A DNA stretch of 64,000 nt, from assembly GCA_037176725.1 (NCBI GenBank), contig JAZBRS010000050.1:13224001-13288000 (forward strand), read 5' to 3'. Numbering within the stretch: position 1 is the first letter of the stretch; every line of letters begins with the position of its first letter. Position numbers and translations under genes: made by a program. The notes beneath the pieces are model-generated. The model was not told the DNA's origin. It saw nothing but the letters and a program-made list of their open reading frames with translations, and made no database searches. Origin of the DNA: Posidonia oceanica. Lineage: Eukaryota; Streptophyta; Magnoliopsida; Alismatales; Posidoniaceae. This document shows, one piece after another, positions 53,194-62,298 of this stretch.

Positions 53194-53230
53194 TGAGCGA
53201 GGTCAAGGGGACCGAGGCTGCTGCTCAGGG
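53191..53230 (-). other. Hairpin directly upstream of the element D PPT
   Basis: Arms CCCTGAGC and GCTCAGGG (plus 53191-53198 and 53223-53230) with a 24-nt loop, the same as in element B. The loop sequence differs while arms and spacing are kept. Confidence 0.7.
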
Positions 53231-53715
53231 TTGAGAAGACGCCCCATTTGACCAGAGAGCCAAAAGATTTGCTATTGGCGTGAGTTACTTATTCGGCGGA
53301 TGCACCGAACGTCGTAGCCCATTGCCGCAATGCAAAATGCGAATGCAATGCATGCAAATGCAGATGCAATGCAAATATTAGTGCAAACGTTAGTACAGAT
53401 AAGAATGCTGATGCGGTGCAGATGATACTGATGATGTTAGACTGGTATGTAATGCTAGCAAAGAAGGTGCAGAGATGATGCGAAAGAAATGCTAAAAGAA
53501 AGGCGCGATGTGACGCAAGGATCTGGCAGGTAGGCCAAACTTGTGTGACAAGGCGAGAAAGAAAAGTGCAGCTTGTCCCCGCCTGGGGAGCAAGCTAGCA
53601 AAAGAAGCGCAAGGGGAGAGGGGATGGCTCTCCTATCGCGAGGGGATGCGGGACTTTGCCTTCCTGGGACAAGGTCGCGCGAAGAGGGTGATAAGATGTT
53701 AGGCTTATCGGCCGG
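53231..53715 (-). other. Element D 3' UTR next to the hairpin
   Basis: Noncoding. It shares the segment GGCGGATGCAC and a run of AATGCA/GATGCA words with element B at 18260-18440, then becomes family-specific, with GCTTGTCCCCGCCTGGGGAGC-like inverted modules near 53570-53595. Confidence 0.55.
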
Positions 53716-54660
53716 ATAGTTTACGGTCCTATCAACCGAGAGTGATAGTTTACGGACCTATCAACCAGGAGTGATAGTTTACGGTCCTATCAACTGGAAG
53801 CAGTTATGAGTGATAGTTACTGGATATCAGCCGTTTAACATGGTTGTGCAGGATAGTTTACGGTCCTATCAACCGGAAGCGATAGTTTACAGACCTATCA
53901 ACTGGAAGCGATAGTTTACGGACCTATCAACCGGGAGCGATAGTTTACGGTCCTATCAACCGGAAAGCACAAACCATGAGGGATAGTTACTGGTTATCAG
54001 CCGTATAATGCAAATGCCAGAGAATGATAGTTTACGGTCCTATCAACCGGAAGCGATAGTTTACAGGCCTATCAACTGGAAGCGATAGTTTACGGACTAT
54101 CAATCGGGAGCGATAGTTTACGGTCCTATCAACTGAAAAGGGCATTTGCGAGGGATAGTTATTGGATATCAGCCGTATAACATGATTGGCGCAGCGATAG
54201 TTTACGGTCCTATCAACCGAAAGCGATAGTTTACAGGCCTATCAACTGGAAGCGATAGTTTACGGACCTATCAACCGGGAGCGATAGTTTACGGACCTAT
54301 CAACCGGAAAGCGCAATCATGAGGGATAGTTACTGGATATCAACCGTATAATGCAATTGCAGGTGATAGTTTACGGTCCTATCAACCAGAAGTGATAGTT
54401 TACAGTCCTATCAACTGGAAGCGATAGTTTACGGACCTATCAACCGGAAAGTGCAATTGCAAGGGATAGTTACTGGATATCAGCCGTATAACGTAATTGC
54501 AAGTGATAGTTTTGGATATCAGCCAGAGAATGATAGTTTACGGACCTATCAACCGGAAAGTGCAATTACGAGGGACAGTTACTGGATGTCAGCCGTATAA
54601 CACAACTGCGGGCCAGATCGGGGATCAGCCCAAGATGATAGTTTACGGTCCTATCAACCG
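53716..54660. repeat. Element D 3' UTR minisatellite: 29-bp GATAG...CTATC units with ~170-bp higher-order repeat
   Basis: Basic unit about 29 bp: GATAGTTTACGGTCCTATC plus AACCGGAAGC. Every fourth or fifth unit is a variant with GATAGTTACTGGATATCAGC. Variant units start at 53812, 53982, 54154, 54324 and 54464, so the higher-order period is about 170 bp for three rounds and then shortens. Each unit can form a GATAG/CTATC stem. It lies between the third ORF and the 3' LTR. Confidence 0.88.
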
Positions 54661-54940
54661 GAAAGAGCAGTGATTGATTGATTGAGTGATTGATAACAAA
54701 AAGAGGGATTGATTGATTGATTGAGTGATTGATAAGAAAAAGAGGGACTGATTGATTGATAGAGGGACTGATTGATTGATTGAGTGATTGTTAATAAAAA
54801 GAGGGATTGATTGAGTGATTGATAAGAAAAAGAGGGACTGATTGATTGATTGATGATTGGTAAGAAAAAGAGTGACTGATTATTGATAAGGAAGAAGGTG
54901 ATTGATTGGTTGAAAGTTTGATAAGAAAAGGATTGATAAG
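54661..54940. repeat. TGAT-rich simple repeat in element D 3' UTR
   Basis: Runs of GATTGATTGATTGAGTGATT alternate with AAAAAGAGGGA spacers, about 36-50 bp per unit. The 222-residue minus frame over 54654-55322 (Ser/Gln/Asn-rich) is a by-product. Confidence 0.75.
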
Positions 54941-55240
54941 ATATCGGACTTATCGGCCGGCAAAGGGAAAGGGGTGATAAGATATCGGACTTATCGGCCG
55001 GCAAATGAATAAACGAATGGAATGATAAGATATCGGACTTATCGGCCGGCAAAGAGGGGGTGAAGGGATGATAAGATATCGGACTTATCGACCGGCAAGG
55101 GAAAAGAGATGATAAGATATCAGACTTATCGGCCGACAAATGAATAGAAGAATAGAATGATAAGATATCGGACTTATCGGCCGGCAAAGAGGGGATGAAG
55201 GAATGATAAGATATCGGACTTATCGGCTGGCAAATGAATG
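54941..55240. repeat. Element D 3' UTR minisatellite with GATAAG...CTTATC palindromes
   Basis: About eight copies of GATAAGATATCGGACTTATC followed by GGCCGGCAAA, separated by variable spacers of about 8-30 bp. Each copy forms a GATAAG/CTTATC stem, and GGCCGGC is itself palindromic. Confidence 0.85.
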
Positions 55241-55736
55241 GGTTTTGTGAGAGCGAATCATCCCATGATACCAAGAATATCATGGGGGAAAGAGAGGGAG
55301 AATGATACCAAGGGGCGATCAAAAGATGCCCCTGGTATCAGGATGATACCAGGGGTTGGCCAGCGCGTCCTTGGCATCAAAAGCAGAGGATGAAGACAAA
55401 ACTATCGTGTTTGTCAGACGAGTAGTTTGGGGTACCAGCCCGACGGAGACTCAACTAGGGATGCTGGATGGCTCGACTTGACGGCGTGGGTCTGTAGAGA
55501 TTCTGGACTCCGGATTGACTGCTGAGGACTTTCCTGCATTGTGTTGGCTGCAAGTCTGGCCAGAGGGCTCAAGATGAGGTTGGCAATGATTATGCAATGC
55601 ATTAAGTAGTCTTGAGGTGCAAGCAGATAGCAGAAAACACTTTTTGCATTGAAGGAACTGTTGATTACATGCCTGTGTCAGGCCAAAATATACAGCACAA
55701 CTTGAAAGGAAACTACATATTGGCTGCATAAGTGCC
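55241..55736 (-). other. Element D 3' UTR proximal to the third ORF
   Basis: Noncoding. It begins with three ATGATACCA-type hairpin units (55258-55370) and continues with unique sequence to the stop codon of the third ORF. I see no further feature. Confidence 0.5.
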
Positions 55737-56939
55737 CTAGCCGGTTCGAGCCTTCTTCAACTGCCTGGAGTCGAGGAACAGGGGGCCGCCTGGCGAGATT
55801 TCATTGATGGGCCAGAGCTCTTGGACCTCGGTCAGGTACTCAGGGGCACATCCTACACCTCTCGCAGCTGCGATGTCTGTTGATCGCACTCCATGCTGCA
55901 TCAGATTGGCCAGCTTCTTTGTTGGGGCAGTCGTGCTAAGGGGGTATGTCTGAAGAAGCTTAGGTGCTGTGCTGTCAACAAAGGTGCCCTGCTGGAAGCC
56001 AAACTGGCGCATAACCCTGATAGGATGGTATTCCACACCCGCAGTGAATCCTGGTAGTACAATCAGCCGCATGTCGCGTGCGCTGAAGAAGACAGTGAAT
56101 GGTTTGGCCATGGAGGGGACGATACGCTAGGTTACTGCGTCGTCGGTCAGCGCTGATAGCCTCTCATATTCTTCCTTGACGCTCTTGACCGTCTTGGCAC
56201 GGCTGCTGCTGCAGTAGGCTTCAAAAGCATGCACCTGGGGGCACAGAAGGTCCATCTCTAAGTGGGCGGCTAGCCAAACTTGTATAAGTGCCCTGCAGCC
56301 ATGGAAGTGGCGGCAGCGATGTGAGATGCGGTCCAGCCCGCGGTATGTTTCTGCCAGAACAACCGGTGCCAGGTCTATCTGCCGGGTCACCATAGTAAGT
56401 GCTATTTCCGCAACCTCGATGGCCATTGTCAGTCGGCCATGAGTAAAGATCAGCTCGCCTAGGAAACGGATGACAAACCCTCAGAGCCACAGCTCGTCTC
56501 CGAGTTCGACGTGCTTTTTCATGACGTCATCAAAGTGCGCTAGGCGAAGCAGGGGTTCGGGCCCGCTGGTGCAGATCAGTCTTTGTTGGCAGCTTCGAGT
56601 AGGGAGCCCAGTCAGTTGGCTCAGGACCGCGAGGTATCCATCACGCCTCATGAAGATAGGCGGCCCCATGATCTTGGAGAAGCCGCAGATCCGACGCACT
56701 TTTTCCAGCGTGGGTGTTAGTTCAGTTCTGCCAAAGCGAAAGACGTGGTGTGCCGGTTTCTAGAACCTTGCGGCGGCACACAGAAGATGGCGGCTTACTT
56801 CCACATCAGCGGCCTTCAGCAACTTGGTTAGAATACCCCATAGGCGCAGCTTTTCGCAATCTTCTTAGGTAAGCTTGCCGATCCATTCTCGCAGGGTCTT
56901 CGAGCAGTGTGCTGGGGTCACCAGAGTAGGGAAACCCAT
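55737..56939 (-). pseudogene. Element D third ORF: DUF7745 / plant-mobile-domain-like, near full length but broken
   Basis: ATG at 56937-56939 (MGFPTLVTPAHCS). Recognisable parts: LTKLLKAADVEVSRHLLCAA, KPAHHVFRFGRTELTPTLEK, VRRICGFSKIMGPPIFMRRD, IDLAPVVLAETYRGLDRISH, HLEMDLLCPQVHAFEAYCSS, FTVFFSARDMRLIVLPGFTA, and a C-terminal tail with GGPLFLDSRQLKKARTG up to TAG at 55737. Interruptions include a TAA near 56869, a TAG near 56761 (after the AARF motif) and a TAG near 56130. At about 400 codons it shows the complete extent of this protein. The fold and function are unknown; similarity to DUF7745 rests on the pattern F.F...ELTPTLEE. Confidence 0.78.
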
Positions 56940-58317
56940 TGCGCAGATCGCAGAATGTAGGCAGATAGCTACTGCAGGATCTTCAGGTACCTGTTACCAA
57001 GACTGTAGATCATCAGACTTCCTTCTAGTACATAATCATTGACTGTAAGCAGAATCTAAGACTGGTAAAGCAGTTCAACATACTTAGCAGTAAACATTCA
57101 GAGCATGGCAATTAAGCACATATAAGTAGGGGATTCTATTGGCACAGGGGCGGGGACTGGCAGGAGTCCTGGACCAATGCAGCTCGATGATGCCAACGCG
57201 TGCTGAGTAGGAATACTGTCTCAGTACCAGAGCAGATCTTGCAAGGCAGAATGATTAAAGGGGGATGAGATGATTGAAAACGCAGATGTATGCTTGATTA
57301 ATGATTAGAGTAGTTTGCCCTCAGCATGCGGAGTGCTTTAGTGCCTGCTGTCTTAGGAATGGAGCGGTCTTCGATTCACTGGGCTCTACTCAGACTCCTA
57401 ACTTGTTGGTGGCACTCCAGGAAAGGGTGCTGGTGATGTTTGGTGGTGGTGTAGAGAGGACGGGCTACATACCAAACTCTTAAGGACTTACACTTACTCT
57501 TTTCCTCTTTCTTGTCTCTCTTGCTTCTATGTAGGTGTGCAGGGCTCCCCCCATTCCTATCTTGGAGACAAGGAGGACTTGGCTTGAATTTTGAGTCTTC
57601 TCTGGGGTAGGTGAAAGGTGCGAGATTACTCTACTTGCCTTCATTTTTTGGAGTTGACTTTTGCTTTTCCCTTTTTTCTTTTCTATCATTCTCTTCTTCT
57701 TCTCTTTTTTTGTTTTTTCTTTTCTTTTGTGTTTCTTTTCTTCTTTCCTTTTTTTCTTTTTTTTTTCTTCTTTTTTTTTTTTGGCTTGCAGGTCTCCGCT
57801 ATCCCCACCCTAGAGGAAGTGGGTGCCTGGCTTCTGAGACATGGGGGCTAGGACTTTCTGGTGTGAACTCTGGCTCTCTCTTTCTTTCTTTTCTTGTGCA
57901 TCCAAGCATGGGCATGTATTCCTTTCTGGCTAACACCTAGCGTTCTTTTAGGAGTGTAAGTCCTTAGGCGTTTGGGCATTTCGCCCGCTCTCCCTGAGTA
58001 GTGGCTCCCTCACTAGCTAGGGCATCTAAGTAGTATTAGGTGAGGTCGGGAAACTCCTTCCAGCGCAGGCAAGCACTTCCAGTTCTCATCACCGGGCAAT
58101 ATGCAATGCAAGATTTGAGAGGATGACGATGATGATGATAAGGGACGGAACGTACGGGAATGCAGTGACAAAGATGCAGAAGGTAGAGCAAAGCGGTGTA
58201 TGAAGATGTACAGAGGCAAAGTAGGGGAAATAGGATGAGAAGAGGGGCGAAAGCGTGCAAAGGGTGGGAGTACAAGAGGTGGGATGAAGGAGAATGATCT
58301 GCGATGGCTGCTCCAGG
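56940..58317 (-). other. Element D region between integrase and third ORF
   Basis: No ORF. An A-rich tract on the sense strand (plus 57655-57782). Candidate branch point CTGAT (plus 57012-57016) and 3' splice site GGTAACAG (AG at 56991-56992), 22 nt apart and 52 nt before the ATG, matching B. The remaining sequence resembles the same interval of B. Confidence 0.6.
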
Positions 58318-59430
58318 CTACTGATAGTATTTCTTAAGGTAGCACAAGTTGACCGGCTCGGACTGCTCGACCTGGTCCATGTCCTCAAGAGTTACAGCGC
58401 CACCCGAGAAGATCTGCTTGACCACAAAGGGGCCACGCCAGTTAGGTCGGAATTTGCCTTGACCGTTAGGTAAATGAATGGCACGTAGAACAAGATCTCC
58501 CGGCTGAAAGTTTCTAGGCTAGATTTTCTTCAAGAATGCTCTAGCCATCCGCTTCTGGTAACAGTGAGCGTTGTGCATAGCCTGTAGTCTGTGCTCATCA
58601 ATCAGATTCAGTTGGACGCAGCGGTCTTCAACCCATTCTGCCTCTTCCAACTCAGCTTCTCGTAGGATCCGCAGTGAGGGGATCTCTACTTCGACAGGTA
58701 ACACCGCTTCCATGCCGTACACCAGAGAGTACGGGGTGGCTCCCGTCGAGGTCCAGATTGATGTCCTATACGCCCAGAGTGCGTACAGGAGCTTGTCATG
58801 CCAATCCTTGTGGGTTTCTACCATCTTCTTCAGAATTTTAACAATGTTCTTGTTTACAGACTCCACTGCTCCGTTCATCTGTGGCCGATAGGGCGAGGAT
58901 CTATGATGCTTGATCTTGAGACTCTACAGGTATTCCTCGGTCCTTTTGGCAATGAAGTTTGTGCCATTATCAGAGATGACAGAGTGTGGGACCCCATATC
59001 GGGCAACGATATTGTTCCTGATAAACTTTTCTATTGCCACAGCAGTGACTGTCTTATAAGAGGCCGCTTCCACCCACTTGGTAAAGTAATCGATCGCTAC
59101 CAGATTGTAGCGATGACCATTTGAAGCAGCAGGGTGGATGGCGCCAATGACATCGATCCCCCAGGTGGAGAAAGGCCATGGCGAAGACATGTTATGCAGC
59201 TGTTGTGGAGGGGCCCTGATGAAGTTACCATGGGTCTGGCAGTTGTGACATCTACGCATGAACCGGCAACAGTCCGGTTCCATGGTCTGCTAGAAATATT
59301 CTTGGAGCATGATCTTCTTAGCTAGGAGGACGTCGTTCATGTGCGGGCCACAGGTCCCTGCATGCACTTGAAGCATTAGCGTGTCAGCCTCCGATTTGTT
59401 CAGGCAGCGTAGTAGCATCTGATTATATGA
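58318..59430 (-). pseudogene. Element D integrase
   Basis: Zinc module HAGTCGPH ... CCRFMRRCHNCQ; a stop after KKIMLQEYF at about 59292. Core triad: Asp in WGIDVIGAIHP, Asp in VISDNGTNF, Glu in MNGAVESVNK. C-terminal region with ATPYSLVYGMEAVLPVEVEI and NWRGPFVVKQIF, ending LKKYYQ at TAG 58318-58320. Only three or four stops interrupt it, making it the best preserved integrase here, with all catalytic residues intact. Confidence 0.88.
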
Positions 59431-60030
59431 TCTTCTGTACAGCTGCCCAGCCCCCAACACATACTTTGATGCTAGACGCGTCAGAGTTCTCCTGTCTGCT
59501 GCCGCGGTATCAGGAGGAAAGCTGCCAAACTCCAGGAAAGTTTTTATGTCTTGATACCAGGGCTGCTCCTCTGCTGGATCTGCCTCTTCTATGTTCATGC
59601 AATGTGCAGGCTGCTCTATGCAGGTAATCGATACATGTACTGTACTGTCTTCGGGTATACTGGGCCAAGATGCCAGAGTTGCTAGTGCGTCTGTGTATGC
59701 GTTTTTTGCTCTGTTCATATATGTGAAGTAGATGCTCTCAAATTCTTCCATCAGCCTCAGCAGGTGTTCGTGATATGGCACAAGTTTGGGATCTTTTGTC
59801 TTCCAGTCGCCATTCACTTGAGAAATCACTAGCATGGCATCGCCGTGCACATGCAGCTTTTGCGCCTTATGCTCAAGGGCGACTTTCAATCCCAGGATGC
59901 ACGCTTCATATTCTGCCTCATTGTTTGTGCATATGAAAGTCAGCTTCCTCGCGAAGGGAATCATCTGTCCTTGGGGCGTGGTCAGCACTACGCCTACGCC
60001 TCGGCCCTTTTTGTTGACAGCACCATCAAA
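59431..60030 (-). CDS. Element D archaeal-type RNase H and tether
   Basis: First Asp in LYFDGAVNKKGRGVG (about 60000-60030), then open at 59290-59988: Glu in NNEAEYEACILG, Asp in VHGDAMLVISQVNG, Asp in KNAYTDALATLASW. The tether to integrase has PAEEQPWYQDIKTFLEFGSF and LTRLASKYVLGAGQLYRRSY. One stop lies just before the first Asp region (after EEQEE, 60040). All catalytic residues are kept. Confidence 0.85.
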
Positions 60031-61540
60031 GTAGAGCTGTCATTCCTCTTGTTCTTCAGGATCTTTCTCCTCAAAGTCCTCCATCGTAAAAAGGATGTCC
60101 TCGTCAGGGAACTGCGTCTGGAGGGGTTGGTATTCGGGCAGAGGGAGATCAGCAAGATGGTCTGCCATGGCCTGGCCTTTTATGGATTTCTGTGTGACAA
60201 AGGTGATGTCGTACTGAGACAGTAACACCTGCCACTTAGCACATCTGCCTACCATGGCTGGCTTTTGAAAGAGAAACTTGATGGGGTCATGTCGGCACAA
60301 GAGCTGAACTGGGTATGCCATCATATAGTGCCTTAGTTTCTGTGCAGCCCAGACAAGGGATAAGCAGGTCTTCTCTAGTGTGCTGTACCTGGCCTCACAT
60401 TCATTAAACTTCTTGCTCAGGTAATAGATGGCGCGCTCCTTTCTACCAGACTCGTCATGTTGGCCCAAAACGGCGCCCAGGAATGCTGCGTAGTAGAAAG
60501 GTAGAGAAGCAAAGGTCTCCCTGATGTGGGAGGAACCAGGACAGGAGGCTTGACCAACAGCTGCTTGATCTTGGCAAATGCAGTCTGACACCCCTCGCTC
60601 CAGTCGATTTGTGCATTCTTCTTCAGGAGCTTGAATATGGGTTCACAGATGGGCGTAAGTTGTGCAATAAAGCGACTGATATACTGTAAACGCCCGAGTA
60701 GGCCTCGAACCTCCTTTTCAGTTCTGGGAGGGGCATGTCCACGATGGCTTTTGCTTTCATCGGGTCCACCTCAATCCCCCTTTGGCTAACAATGTAGCCG
60801 AGCAGTTTGCCAGAAGACACCCCGAATACACACTTGTTGGGGTTCAGGCGCAGCTTGTACTTCCGTAGACGGTCAAAGAGCTTTTTTAGACAAGCAAGAT
60901 GATCTTCAGGCTCTCTGGTTTTAGCAATCATGTCGTCTACATAGACCTCTACTTCTTGGTGCATGAGGTCGTGGAACAGTGCAGTCATGGCCCTCTGATA
61001 GGTTGCACCAGCATTATTCAACCCAAATGGCATAACTTGATAGCAGAAGACTTCCCAAGGGGTGATGAATGAAGTCTTTTCCATGTCTTCTTCTGCCATC
61101 TTAATCTGATTATATCCGGAAAAGCCGTCCATGAAGGAAAGCATCTTGTGGCCCGCTGTATTGTCGACTAGGACGTCAATGTGAAGCAAGGGGAAGTCGT
61201 CCTTGGGACTCGCCTTGTTCAGGTCCCTATAGTCGATGCAGATCCGGATTCGGCCATCTTTCTTGGACACAGGTACAATGTTTGCCAGCCACTCAGGATA
61301 AAGGACGACCTTGAGGAAATTGACTCTGAGCTGCTTCATTATCTCTTCTTTGATCATGAGCAGTCACTGTGGTCGCCATCTTTTTAGCTTCTGCTTCACT
61401 GGCTTGGCATCCGGGTTCAAGGGTAGATTGTGCACCACTATCTCTATGTCAAGGCCAACCATATCCTCGTTACTCCAGGCGAAGACATCCGCATATTCTT
61501 TCAAGAATGCGATGAACTCTGCTCGAGCCTGGGAGGACAG
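60031..61540 (-). pseudogene. Element D reverse transcriptase and first RNase H, frameshifted
   Basis: The RT is open at 60623-61357: RIRICIDYRDLNKASPKDDF, DVLVDNTAGHKMLSF, MPFGLNNAGATYQRAM, catalytic VYVDDMIAKTR, LGYIVSQRGIEVDPMKAKAI. A single-base deletion near 60735 (in the MPPPRTEKE equivalent) shifts the frame. The RNase H-like part resumes at 60040-60591 (GAVLGQHDESGRKERAIYYL, LCRHDPIKFLFQKPAMVGR). A TGA replaces Trp just before LLMIKEE at about 61364, and a stop precedes the LSSQARAEF segment at 61541. Confidence 0.85.
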
Positions 61541-62298
61541 CTAGGCACTGATGCGAACTTCTCTGACTTCCTCAGCTGTGCCGATGTTGACAACCTCTGT
61601 TTCTTCTTCAACATGGAGGTTGGGGCCTTCTGGGTCGTCGTCATAGGGCCGGAACTCGGGCAATGGTTCGTCAGTCTCATTCATGCCCGTATCGTCCTCC
61701 TCTCCATAAGCAATAAGTTCCGAGAGGGTCTCTTTCTCAAAAGAAGGATTTGTGATGTTGAAAGAGTGTACATGTTCCGCTGCTTGGCCCTGGTGACGCT
61801 TCAGGATGGTCACGCTCACTCGAGTATTCTTGTGGCCTCGGTGCGAGACCTCCGTCCCGGCAACTCCTTCTATCTGCTCTGGCATGACCGATTCTGCTGA
61901 CTGCTCTGCTGATTCTGTTGACTGCTCTGCTGATTCTGCTACTGACACTGCTGATGGCCCTGCTACTGAGGCTGCTGATGATTCTGCTGCTGATTCTGTT
62001 TTCTGCTCTGTTGCTGCTGCTGTTTGTACTGCTAGTGCTTCCTCCTCTGAGTCTTCTAGTGTGCTTGTGGAGGGTATGCCGGACTGGCGGCTGATCTGGG
62101 CATTGCCGCTCGCTACGCTGCCCTAGTGAGGCATGTGTTGCACAAACCACCTAGATCCGCCTTCTGGTTGGAGAGTGATGAGTTCATCTGGTCTAGGGGG
62201 TCCGGTACTGCCGAGTCTTCTTCCAGGACCATGATAGAGGCATGGTCTTCTTGCAGAGGAGGGTCCGTAACCACGGCTTTCCCTTTCCTTTCTGCGGC
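61541..62298 (-). pseudogene. Element D polyprotein linker before RT
   Basis: Open at 61541-61948: a Ser/Ala/Glu repeat (AESAEQSTESAEQSAESV) encoded by triplet-like DNA (61860-62060), HSFNITNPSFEKETLSELIA and an acidic segment with DGNGLNVEE-type composition. The part 61949-62298 is in shifted frames and contains the homologue of RWFVQRMPH. No enzymatic motif. Confidence 0.65.

Noticed and set aside
53716..54660. Direct repeats resembling a CRISPR array or centromeric satellite
   Set aside because: Units are contiguous without unique spacers, the setting is a plant retrotransposon, and the array is bounded by element D sequence on both sides, so it is an element-internal minisatellite.
54654..55322. 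222-residue minus frame over the element D arrays
   Set aside because: Ser/Gln/Asn/Ile repeats derived from GATT and GATAAG arrays, no domain.
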